64,000 nucleotides of DNA from a virus. A program made the translations under genes and the position numbers. Of this stretch, positions 51,513-58,491 are shown in pieces. The notes beneath the pieces were generated by a model that searched no databases, was not told the DNA's origin, and saw nothing but the letters and a program-made list of their open reading frames with translations. How positions within the stretch are numbered: position 1 is the stretch's first letter; every line of letters starts with the position of its first letter. The stretch covers positions 33,992 to 97,991 of the IMG/VR virus record IMGVR_UViG_3300005613_000019; one strand, given 5' to 3'.

Positions 51513-51902
51513 TTAAATGTATATTCCTACCGTTTTAGCTAAATAATAAATTTGTAAATGATTTATGTTAATTACTAGATATAAAAAGTTAAGTAAAAAT
51601 ATAAAAATATTAAGACGTTTTTTAATTTTATAATTACTCTTTGAATAACTATCATATAAAATAATAGTGAAACCTATAAGTATACTTATCTTAGTAATTA
51701 TAAAAAGATTTGGGTCTAGTTTCAGAAGGTAATCCATTAAGGGATTACCTTCTGAAACTACATAATACCCAGTATCTAATTTTAAAATAATGTTTGATAA
51801 AACTGTAAAATAATAGGTAAATCCAGTGTCGATTAAATTTAAAATATTTAAAACTACTAACTGAATACTTAAACACTTTTTAGTATAAAATTTATTTAGC
51901 AC
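51513..51902 (-). CDS. DUF5658-like membrane protein
   Basis: 129 residues with about four TM helices. ILNLIDTGFTYYF and GNPLMDYLL followed by ITKISILIG match the DxxxT, NPxM and K motifs of the DUF5658 family. Function unknown. It holds the longest perfect stem in the window, 19 bp (51717-51760). Confidence 0.6.
   Translation of the reverse strand: MLNKFYTKKCLSIQLVVLNILNLIDTGFTYYFTVLSNIILKLDTGYYVVSEGNPLMDYLLKLDPNLFIITKISILIGFTIILYDSYSKSNYKIKKRLNIFIFLLNFLYLVININHLQIYYLAKTVGIYI
51717..51760. repeat. Hairpin, 19-bp arms, 6-nt loop, intragenic
   Basis: Longest perfect stem seen, inside the DUF5658-like gene. Confidence 0.9.
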
Positions 51903-51960
51903 CTATAAATCCTCCTTTAACTTTTATATTACATAAATCTGTTGGATATGTCAATAAAAA

Positions 51961-52503
51961 TTAAAAAGGCTTTTTAAAAGATTTGTAATGAATAGCTCCA
52001 CCACATGTTATACAACTATGTATCGAAGCTTCACACGCTAATTGTACAGATGTTTTAGCGTCTAAACCTAAAGACTTACAGGTGTATAAAGCTCCCATTG
52101 CAACCTCCTCACCTGTCCCTGAAGCATAAAACCCAGTCTCTATTGTATGAATCTGAAAATCATCCTCTATGGTAAAAATACCGTGTGGAGAAACTATTAT
52201 AATAGAAATGTTTGGATAATTATCTTCATTTCGGGGGTTAACCAAAAATTCGTAGGATCTTACTATATTAATTAATTCATCTCTAAATTTACGTAAGTCA
52301 TTTAAATCTCTGATTTCGTTAGGAAAACATTCATATTCTTCTAATACGTCACCTACCCTGTAAGAACCGGCATTGCTTAATGTGTAATTTTTTTTAGAAA
52401 TTAACTTAGATCCAAATTCAATTTTTAAGTTGTCGTAAGATCCTAAACTATCCGTTGCAATGCATACTTGATTTGTATCTTCTGATGCTGCTATTATTGT
52501 CAT
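51961..52503 (-). CDS. Proteasome/HslV-like Ntn hydrolase
   Basis: 180 residues. Begins MTIIAASED with a Thr at position 2 as the expected N-terminal nucleophile; ATDSLGSYD, SNAGSYRVGD and YASGTGEEVAMGALY follow the proteasome beta/HslV pattern. Such single-subunit peptidases occur in some large phages. Whether it pairs with a host unfoldase is unknown. Confidence 0.7.
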   Translation of the reverse strand: MTIIAASEDTNQVCIATDSLGSYDNLKIEFGSKLISKKNYTLSNAGSYRVGDVLEEYECFPNEIRDLNDLRKFRDELINIVRSYEFLVNPRNEDNYPNISIIIVSPHGIFTIEDDFQIHTIETGFYASGTGEEVAMGALYTCKSLGLDAKTSVQLACEASIHSCITCGGAIHYKSFKKPF

Positions 52504-52672
52504 CTATAACCTCCTAGTTATATAAACTTTATAAATATGATGTTTAACTAATACTTTTGTTAATTTAAAATTTAAACCTTAAAATCTGAATAATAGAAGC
52601 CTTTACCTTGATGTTTAGTAATATAAACAGAGTAAAGTTATAGACTTCGTCTGCAAATTTGTTATGCTTATC

Positions 52673-52708
52673 GAAATATACCTCCAGCTTAAGCTGGAGG
52701 TATATTTC
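52673..52708. repeat. 36-bp perfect palindrome
   Basis: Perfect inverted repeat without spacer, intergenic, 15 bases past the stop of the xxQV gene at 52723. In RNA it would form a stable hairpin and may end transcription. Confidence 0.9.
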
Positions 52709-52722
52709 TTATTTTAAATTCT

Positions 52723-52908
52723 TTATTTGAAATTATCCTTTAATTTATTTATAATAAGCCATCTAGCCTGACTCCAAACTTGCCATTTAACCTGACCCCA
52801 AACCTGATCCCAAATATTATCTCTGATATTTCTTTTAACCTGCCACCAAATTATCTCTTCAACCTGCTCTAAAATGTAATCTCTTATTTCATATTTTAAA
52901 TTCTTCAT
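52723..52908 (-). CDS. xxQV-family protein
   Basis: 61 residues, MKNLKYEIRDYILEQVEEII then WWQVKRNIRDNIWDQVWGQV. Start overlaps the stop of the serine protease gene (52905-52908, ATGA). A somewhat diverged copy. Confidence 0.6.
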   Translation of the reverse strand: MKNLKYEIRDYILEQVEEIIWWQVKRNIRDNIWDQVWGQVKWQVWSQARWLIINKLKDNFK

Positions 52909-53480
52909 TCTAAAACAATCCTTTTAATTACTTTAAAACTTATATGCCTGGACCCTGAAAGGCTGTGTATACCTACTACACAACTTCTAGATCCTTCGTT
53001 TTTAAAAATAGGAACACCTGAATATCCAGGCATTGTCCTAATGCTGGATATTATAAAATCCCCCCTTATGTTATTTATCTTACCTAACTTTTTATAATAT
53101 TTTCCATTCTTGTAAAGTATTAAATATACTGAATCACCATAATTGACGGTATTACATAATTTTAACGGCTTATTGAATTCATTAACCCTTAATATTACTA
53201 AGTCTTTATCGTAAGATGTCTTTTCAATATTAACTACAGTAATAATATTACCCCTACTTATTATTACTATAGGTTTACCCTTGTCCCTGTTCTTAATTAT
53301 ATGATAAGAAGTTAATATTAAATCCTTATCTATATAAAAACCCTCACCTTTGAAAGACCCTCCACCTTCCCTGGAAACAATTACCTCAACTATAGAATAA
53401 CCATCGTAACTATATACACTATTAGAAATTATTAAACATATAGTAAAAATTAAAACTCTTGAATACACCTTAATACTCAT
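52905..53480 (-). CDS. Exported trypsin-like serine protease
   Basis: 191 residues. Signal peptide (1-24). Triad LTSYHII (His60), DKDLVIL (Asp93) and MPGYSGVPIF (Ser154). Compact, no PDZ. Not closely similar to the lipoprotein protease at 48185. Its ATG overlaps the upstream stop as TAATG. Probably acts outside the cytoplasm. Confidence 0.7.
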   Translation of the reverse strand: MSIKVYSRVLIFTICLIISNSVYSYDGYSIVEVIVSREGGGSFKGEGFYIDKDLILTSYHIIKNRDKGKPIVIISRGNIITVVNIEKTSYDKDLVILRVNEFNKPLKLCNTVNYGDSVYLILYKNGKYYKKLGKINNIRGDFIISSIRTMPGYSGVPIFKNEGSRSCVVGIHSLSGSRHISFKVIKRIVLE

Positions 53481-53659
53481 TACTTCTTATGAATTATATA
53501 ATATTCATTATCTTTTATTAAACCGTTTCTAATTAAATAAGCATCAATGTCAAGCTCCGTCTTGACATTGATGCTTCCTCTCCTTAAAACTAAACGCTTT
53601 ATAAAGCGTTTAGTTTTATTTTTATAAATATCTACTAAAAATAAAATATCAGAAGACAT
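53480..53659 (-). CDS. Small protein carrying two large palindromes
   Basis: 59 residues (MSSDILFLVDIYKNKTKRFI...). TAATG overlap with the protease gene and a GAGGAG site support it. Two hairpins fill over a third of it: 53539-53576 (16-bp arms) and 53585-53618 (34-bp perfect palindrome). Confidence 0.6.
   Translation of the reverse strand: MSSDILFLVDIYKNKTKRFIKRLVLRRGSINVKTELDIDAYLIRNGLIKDNEYYIIHKK
53539..53618. repeat. Two long palindromes in one 59-codon gene
   Basis: 53539-53576 (16-bp arms, 6-nt loop) and 53585-53618 (17-bp arms, no spacer), both perfect. Confidence 0.9.
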
Positions 53660-53712
53660 AATATTTCTCCTCTAAAACTTGATTCCTTATTTCTTTTTTT
53701 TAAATTCTTCAT
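53660..53712 (-). pseudogene. Vestigial xxQV-family leader
   Basis: ATG at 53710-53712 overlaps the upstream copy (ATGA). The leader MKNLKK is followed by a one-base insertion in an A run; restoring it would give the EIRNQVLEE-type leader, which then stops in the next gene's RBS. A truncated copy whose end now serves as the 5' region of the gene at 53659. Confidence 0.5.
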
Positions 53713-53930
53713 CTGAAATTATTATTTATTTGATCCTCTAATTTAGACCAAACCTGCCACCAAACCTGCCACTCAACCTGCCAAAAAACATGATCCTTAA
53801 CCTGCCACCAAACCTGCCACTCAACCTGCCAAAAAACATGATCCTTAACCTGACACAAAACCTGCCACCAAACCTCTCCCTTAACCTGATCCCTAACTTG
53901 ATCCCTTATCTCTTCTTTTAAATTCTTCAT
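53709..53930 (-). CDS. xxQV-repeat protein
   Basis: 73 residues. MKNLKEEIRDQVRDQVKGEV, then two copies of a WWQVKDHVFWQVEWQV block (60-bp DNA repeat), then SKLEDQINNNFR. ATGA overlap with the upstream copy. Confidence 0.65.
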   Translation of the reverse strand: MKNLKEEIRDQVRDQVKGEVWWQVLCQVKDHVFWQVEWQVWWQVKDHVFWQVEWQVWWQVWSKLEDQINNNFR

Positions 53931-54124
53931 CTGAAATTATTATTTATTTGATCTTCTAAGTTAGACATAATCTCCCCCCTAACTTGCCAAAAAACCTGCC
54001 ACAAAACCTCCCCCCTAACTTGCTCCAAAACCTGATCCCTAACCTGCTTCAAAACCTGATCCCAAAGCTGATCCCTAACCTGATCCCTAACTTGATCCCT
54101 TATCTCTTCTTTTAAATTCTTCAT
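53927..54124 (-). CDS. xxQV-repeat protein
   Basis: 65 residues, MKNLKEEIRDQVRDQVRDQL... ending MSNLEDQINNNFR, the same tail as the next gene. Start overlaps the readthrough stop of the upstream copy as ATGA. Confidence 0.65.
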   Translation of the reverse strand: MKNLKEEIRDQVRDQVRDQLWDQVLKQVRDQVLEQVRGEVLWQVFWQVRGEIMSNLEDQINNNFR

Positions 54125-54183
54125 CCTAAATTATCCTTTATTTGATCCTTTAATTTAGATCTAACCTCCGGATTGACCTGCCT

Positions 54184-54414
54184 CTAAACCTGCCACCCAA
54201 CCTGCTCCTTAATATTATCCCAAACCTTCCACCCTACCTTCCACCAAGTCTGCCCCCAAACCTGCCTCTTAACCTGCCACCCAACCTTCTCCTCAACATG
54301 ATCCTCAACCTGCTCTTCAATATTATCCCAAACCTGCCACCCAACCTTCTCCCTAACATGCTTCCAAACCTGCCACCTAACTTGATCCCTTATCTCTTCT
54401 TTTAAATTCTTCAT
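54184..54414 (-). CDS. xxQV-repeat protein with in-frame TAG
   Basis: 76 residues to a TAG at 54184. Beyond it the frame stays open (RQVNPEVRSKLKDQIKDN) to a TGA at 54121 that forms the usual ATGA overlap with the next gene, so the full gene was 54121-54414. First gene after the promoter at 54519-54547. Confidence 0.6.
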   Translation of the reverse strand: MKNLKEEIRDQVRWQVWKHVREKVGWQVWDNIEEQVEDHVEEKVGWQVKRQVWGQTWWKVGWKVWDNIKEQVGWQV

Positions 54415-54518
54415 CTTAAATTGTACTCCTTAAACTTATTCCCGAAACATTAACAAAACTTTTACTAAATTTTATAATACCTCGGTGCATTAGGGCACGA
54501 GACAATCCTATATCAATT

Positions 54519-54547
54519 ATTATGCATCATTGGAGAAGCCTTGTCAA
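54519..54547 (-). promoter_or_regulatory. Sigma70-type promoter of the xxQV array
   Basis: Minus-strand TTGACA (54542-54547), 17-base spacer, CATAAT (54519-54524). About 105 bases upstream of the first array gene. Confidence 0.75.
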
Positions 54548-55203
54548 GACCTTTTATATCTTTATTTGTTGATAACTCGGGAAATGACTACTCTAACTAA
54601 TTCTAGCTCATTAAACCTCTAATAAGTACTAACAAGTAAAGAGGGACCCAAACTACGTTTGGGTCCCTCTACATCTATAAAGGGTGAGACACATCTTGAT
54701 AATATCTTTTGTAATATTTTTTTATATGACATTTTTGATGAAATATTGATGTGATTTTAATATTAAGGCTCTATATCGCTACGCGATATAGAGCCTCTTT
54801 GGTAGGAGCATTACTCAAAAAAGTAAACCTGTATTTTAAAAAATGGTCTTTTTTAAAAGAGGGTAAAAGCAACCCCCATACCCAGTGGGGTCCCCTCGTT
54901 GGACGGACCCCCCTATACCCGATATATCGTAGTCCAATCTATATCATACGGAATCCGTATGATATAGATTGACTCCTGATATATATTCCGTATGATATAG
55001 ATTGACTCCTGATATATATTCCGTATGATATAGATTGACTCCTGATATATATTCCGTATGATATAGATTGACTCCTGATATATAGGATTATAAGCTAGTC
55101 TAAAGCTAGTCTAAAGCACTAAACGTCTTATCTATACTCTGATACTCAATTAGGTTTAAACTGGATTGTAACGAATGCTAGGTAGGATTGAATTGAATGA
55201 AGG
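54548..55203. other. Non-coding hairpin and repeat region
   Basis: No gene supported. Contains perfect hairpins at 54640-54670 (14 bp), 54766-54796 (14 bp) and 54931-54975 (17 bp plus a bulged extension), then four 33-bp tandem repeats and an AGCTAGTCTAA direct repeat near 55090. Confidence 0.7.
54952..55083. repeat. Four tandem 33-bp repeats
   Basis: Units begin at 54952, 54985, 55018 and 55051; the last three are identical and the first differs by one base. The first unit also forms the right arm of a 17-bp hairpin. Iteron-like arrangement. Confidence 0.95.
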
Positions 55204-55674
55204 TTACTTACTATTAGAAGTTTGACCTATCATACATAGGGCCATAATAAGAGCAAAAATCCACCAAAAAATATCATGCAATTTAGCTGCTAACGTTTTC
55301 GGAAAACAAAATGATTGAACAGTCCAGACCACAAACCATAACAGAGTATTACTATGTTCACTCCAATTATGATCTATACTATAGTCCTTAATCCAGTACC
55401 AAGCAAAGATCATAAATACCACGGAGCCTATATGTTTTAATCCCGCGATACCTGAACTATCAGTCTTTTGTATACGGAGTTTAGGTATTGAGATTATGAT
55501 CATACGGATTGCCCTGTATAACAGGGCAATCCCTTTGCAAACAGTCTTCACAGTCCATTTCAGGACTGTGAAGACTGTAACGATTACCTTCCAAGTCAAA
55601 ACAATACCCTTCCAAAGCAGTTTGAAAAACTGCTTTGTTTTTGACGGTTTTGTCTTTGTCTTTGTTTTTGTCAT
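55204..55674 (-). CDS. Multi-TM membrane protein
   Basis: 156 residues. Basic start (TKTKTKTKPSKTKQ) then four hydrophobic segments. No family. It carries hairpins at 55506, 55541 (16 bp) and 55613. Coupled to the upstream acidic gene (14-base gap). Confidence 0.5.
   Translation of the reverse strand: MTKTKTKTKPSKTKQFFKLLWKGIVLTWKVIVTVFTVLKWTVKTVCKGIALLYRAIRMIIISIPKLRIQKTDSSGIAGLKHIGSVVFMIFAWYWIKDYSIDHNWSEHSNTLLWFVVWTVQSFCFPKTLAAKLHDIFWWIFALIMALCMIGQTSNSK
55541..55578. repeat. Hairpin, 16-bp arms, 6-nt loop, intragenic
   Basis: Perfect inverted repeat in the membrane protein gene at 55204; 12-bp and 11-bp ones flank it at 55506 and 55613. Confidence 0.9.
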
Positions 55675-55688
55675 AGTCTTATCCCTAT

Positions 55689-56474
55689 TTATCTGGAAAA
55701 AACTTTTCCTTCATGGTCATACAGATCAATCGAACCCAAGTCTTTTGCAATTTGTGTCAACCCTTTTCCAAAATCGTTCCATTTACCATCCCAAAATCCT
55801 GCTCCGTGATTATTTTGAGTCAACCATAGGTCATAACCAAACTGTTCTTCAGTATTGCCGGTTTTATACATCGCCATGGCGATGTAAAACCGGTTTTGTT
55901 CAATGCAATCCAGAACGGATTCAGTCAACGTTGACTTTGACTCGGAGTCAAAGTCAACGTCTGGATCGTAATCGTCGTCAAGATTCTCGGTCATGTTCCC
56001 GTCTTCATCGTCTTTTGGAGTACTCCAAAAAGCACATTCGAAATAAGCGCTCAAGAGTTCATCGATATTAATTTCATCGTCACCTTCAAAATCAAGAATG
56101 CTCAACTTGTCTTTCAGGTGACATTCTTCCAAAGATTCAATCCAATCGTAAAATTCTTTTGGATTAACCGTAAAAACTTCACCGTTAAACGTTTCGGTTA
56201 GGGTATCATATCCTTCTTTTTCGAGGGTTTCATATCTTTCATCCTGTTCTTCACTTGTCATTTGACCCATGAGATGATCTTCTAGACATTCAAATGCGGC
56301 TTCCAAAGCTTTGTATTCGGATCGATCTGATATTGCAATAGCAGCGCCGGGAACATATCCTGATCCATCATGAACAACAGCAACACAAACAGTGTCTTCA
56401 AACAGATCAACAAACTGATCATCGTTAACCGTTAGCAAGCAAACATCTTTGAGCATATTTTTCATATTTTCCAT
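55689..56474 (-). CDS. Acidic hypothetical protein
   Basis: 261 residues, strongly acidic (DDDYDPDVDFDSES). C-terminal part YDLWLTQNNHGAGFWDGKWN resembles short phage early proteins of unknown role. GC content is higher than in the late block. Hairpins at 55858 and 55928. Confidence 0.55.
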   Translation of the reverse strand: MENMKNMLKDVCLLTVNDDQFVDLFEDTVCVAVVHDGSGYVPGAAIAISDRSEYKALEAAFECLEDHLMGQMTSEEQDERYETLEKEGYDTLTETFNGEVFTVNPKEFYDWIESLEECHLKDKLSILDFEGDDEINIDELLSAYFECAFWSTPKDDEDGNMTENLDDDYDPDVDFDSESKSTLTESVLDCIEQNRFYIAMAMYKTGNTEEQFGYDLWLTQNNHGAGFWDGKWNDFGKGLTQIAKDLGSIDLYDHEGKVFSR

Positions 56475-56521
56475 TTTCTTTTCCTTTTTTGTTAGGCCAG
56501 TTTTTCTGGCCTATTTATAAT

Positions 56522-56767
56522 TTAACCACGTACTTTATTTGCGCAACTCCTAATTAAAATATTCTTAATATTATTTAGGCATTACTTTTGCATGAAAATT
56601 ATTATGCAATCTTTATACCCAATAAAATAAAATAAAAATGATAGTTAACCACGTACTTTATTTGCGCAACTCCTAATTAAAATATTCTTAATATTATTTA
56701 GGCATTACTTTTGCATGAAAATTATTATGCAATCTTTATACCCAATAAAATAAAATAAAAATGATAG
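56522..56767. repeat. Perfect 123-bp tandem duplication
   Basis: 56522-56644 and 56645-56767 are identical. The duplication lies between divergent genes and ends 9 bases before a promoter, so it duplicates potential regulatory sequence. Confidence 0.95.
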
Positions 56768-56775
56768 CTTACCCC

Positions 56776-56805
56776 TTGACCTATCAGGCACCGAATGGTT
56801 ATATT
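56776..56805 (+). promoter_or_regulatory. Sigma70-type promoter
   Basis: TTGACC (56776-56781), 18-base spacer, TATATT (56800-56805), 41 bases before the gene at 56847. Confidence 0.6.
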
Positions 56806-56846
56806 ATCAGTAACAGGGCAAAGCCCACCGAAAAGGAGCCAAGCAA

Positions 56847-57422
56847 ATGGGTACTAATGAATATAAAGAATATTGGGAAACCGTTGAAAGCATTGCAAAA
56901 GATATAGTGGATTCCTCAACATTTGCAGAATTGGAAAACCACGATTGCCATGGCCGGGCATGGGAAACAGTAGACGGATCAGAGTACGTTAGCTATTATT
57001 ATAAAAATATAGTTGTGCTTGAATATACCGATAATGAGGATGCTTTCAACAGTACCGGCATGGGTCTTGATACCTCTAAAGGCTGGCGATCCATCCTAAC
57101 CCAAGTAGCGTTTTGTGCAATGTTACAAGACGTACAAGACAAAATTGAACGTCTCATATCAGAAAGAATCGAGAAAAAAGAAGAAATGATTGAACAATAT
57201 ACCGACCGCGCTAACGCGGAACGGGAATCTGGAACGGAAATCGAAATAGATATGCTCTTAGAGAGCATATCTATTTGTAACGAGAAATCCGGTATGGAAT
57301 ACTTTTTCCAGAATGATCAATATAATGAATTGATCAAGCGATACGAAGACAGTAACGTCGAGGTTTTCAATGGAGAAATGGACGTTGAAGATCTCATTTT
57401 GGCCGATCTGGTTAATTGGTAA
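56847..57422 (+). CDS. Hypothetical early protein
   Basis: 191 residues, ATG after AAAAGGAGCCAAGCAA. Acidic, with HDCHGRAWETVDGSEYVSYY and a coiled middle. No family named. Followed by a smaller gene and a strong terminator. Hairpin 57244-57276 inside. Confidence 0.6.
   Translation: MGTNEYKEYWETVESIAKDIVDSSTFAELENHDCHGRAWETVDGSEYVSYYYKNIVVLEYTDNEDAFNSTGMGLDTSKGWRSILTQVAFCAMLQDVQDKIERLISERIEKKEEMIEQYTDRANAERESGTEIEIDMLLESISICNEKSGMEYFFQNDQYNELIKRYEDSNVEVFNGEMDVEDLILADLVNW
57244..57276. repeat. Hairpin, 15-bp arms, 3-nt loop, intragenic
   Basis: Perfect inverted repeat in the gene at 56847. Confidence 0.9.
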
Positions 57423-57451
57423 ACAACAAACAACAAAAGAGGGAAAACAAA

Positions 57452-57709
57452 ATGATAAAGATTGAACAAGAAAAACAAGTAAACGTACACGACTTTAGTT
57501 ATGATGCCAGCGTTTTTGTCTTGACGCATCCTACTGGAATTATCAAAATCCAAGGGTTAGCTAATCTTGACAGGGTTCTTTGCAAGGGGAATTTTGAGGT
57601 TTCTACCTTGACAAGGGATTTGGTGAAAATGATTCTCAACTACCGCAAGGTTGATTTCTCAAGTAAAGACAATACCAAAAGATTGATTAAAAAGCTTCTT
57701 ACCGTTTAA
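57452..57709 (+). CDS. Hypothetical early protein
   Basis: 85 residues from the ATG at 57452 (AGAGGGAAAACAAA site); an in-frame start overlapping the previous gene is less likely. Ends with a basic helix (TKRLIKKLLTV). No family. Confidence 0.55.
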   Translation: MIKIEQEKQVNVHDFSYDASVFVLTHPTGIIKIQGLANLDRVLCKGNFEVSTLTRDLVKMILNYRKVDFSSKDNTKRLIKKLLTV

Positions 57710-57719
57710 CCTGCCCAAT

Positions 57720-57760
57720 AAACAAAACCGTGACAAAATGTCACGGTTTTGTTTTATCTT
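57720..57760 (+). terminator. Strong intrinsic terminator
   Basis: 16-bp perfect stem (57720-57735 / 57739-57754), 3-base loop, then TTATCTT. A/T-rich flanks let it also work on the minus strand, facing the transcript from 57952. Confidence 0.85.
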
Positions 57761-57916
57761 AATATATCGTTACACAATATAAATTCTAAAGGCTTTAAAT
57801 TTAGCATGTACTATAATACCTGTTTTCAGTTTAAAGCCCTCAGAATCCCCGCTAAGCTGGCCTAGCGGGGATTCTATCCTTATACAAGGCATATACACTG
57901 CATAAGTATGCAGTGT
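57720..57916 (-). ncRNA. Candidate small RNA with two hairpins and terminator
   Basis: A minus-strand promoter at 57923-57952 would start a transcript of about 195 bases that holds the distal part of a 16-bp hairpin (57889-57922), a GC-rich 13-bp hairpin (57842-57875) and ends at the strong stem 57720-57754. A 40-codon frame inside has no ribosome binding site. No RNA family recognised. Confidence 0.4.
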
Positions 57917-57922
57917 ATATGC

Positions 57923-57952
57923 ATTATGCAAACCCAATACAAACCCTGTCAA
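57923..57952 (-). promoter_or_regulatory. Sigma70-type promoter on the minus strand
   Basis: TTGACA (57947-57952), 18-base spacer, CATAAT (57923-57928), just upstream of a hairpin-rich stretch without a clear gene. Confidence 0.55.
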
Positions 57953-58045
57953 CCCTATCAAAACTGAAATTAATGTATACGTGATACGATATAACCAGAA
58001 TAGCAAAGACTATGCCATACACTACATATTATATTTATGTACCTG

Positions 58046-58257
58046 AAATCAATATTTATAATCTCTATCGTGTTCCAATTCTTCGCACGGTTATTATGAT
58101 CATTTTAATACATACCATAATCAGATTATATAAGCTCTTACGATATATCGCAAATCAATATTTATAATCTCTATCGTGTTCCAATTCTTCGCACGGTTAT
58201 TATGATCATTTTAATACATACCATAATCAGATTATATAAGCTCTTACGATATATCGC
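58046..58257. repeat. Perfect 106-bp tandem duplication
   Basis: 58046-58151 and 58152-58257 are identical, followed by 8 bases of a third unit. Each unit ends in the palindrome CGATATATCG. Non-coding. Confidence 0.95.
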
Positions 58258-58263
58258 AAATCA

Positions 58264-58297
58264 ATAGGTTTTACTAAAACATTTTAGTAAAACCTAT
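58264..58297. repeat. Hairpin, 16-bp arms, 2-nt spacer
   Basis: Perfect inverted repeat between the 106-bp repeats and the terminator at 58312. Its ACTAAAA...TTTTAGT core recurs in part at 58362-58378. Confidence 0.9.
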
Positions 58298-58311
58298 ATT
58301 TATTGACTTGG

Positions 58312-58352
58312 GAGATTACTTTCCCCCCTAAGGGGGGAAAGTAATCTCTTTT
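58312..58352 (+). terminator. 17-bp stem with six G/C pairs and U-run
   Basis: Arms 58312-58328 and 58332-58348, 3-base loop, then TTTT. Insulates the next promoter from upstream transcription. Confidence 0.8.
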
Positions 58353-58384
58353 CACACATATTGCTAAAATGTTTTAGTACAAAA

Positions 58385-58447
58385 AACACCTAATTATCGG
58401 TAAACCGATAATTAGGTGTTGACATGGTTTGTTAGAATGATTATAAT
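58385..58447 (+). promoter_or_regulatory. Perfect sigma70 promoter with overlapping palindrome
   Basis: TTGACA (58419-58424), 17-base spacer, TATAAT (58442-58447). A 16-bp inverted repeat with a 4-base loop (58385-58420) ends on the first two bases of the -35, the position of a repressor operator. It could equally be one of the many hairpins of this genome. Confidence 0.8.
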
Positions 58448-58491
58448 TAAGAGAGACAAGCAATTTGCTAAAAGCAAAAGGAGCAAGTAAA

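Noticed and set aside
52509-52672. Gene remnant upstream of the Ntn hydrolase
   Set aside because: About 20 protein-like codons on the minus strand but no start and no relative in the window.
50241-54414. Alternative genetic code with TAG or TGA read through
   Set aside because: TAG, TGA and TAA all end many clearly intact genes in the window, so stops in xxQV copies are more likely mutations.
54751-54972. Plus-strand 73-codon frame in the hairpin region
   Set aside because: No ribosome binding site; spans two hairpins and a GC-rich stretch, with no protein-like pattern.
54952-55083. CRISPR-like repeat array
   Set aside because: Units abut without spacers; it is a plain tandem repeat.
57770-58006. 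Minus-strand 78-codon frame with a TTG start
   Set aside because: No RBS; overlaps a promoter and three hairpins, better explained as regulatory or small-RNA DNA.
58046-58257. CRISPR array
   Set aside because: Only two adjacent identical 106-bp units without spacers.
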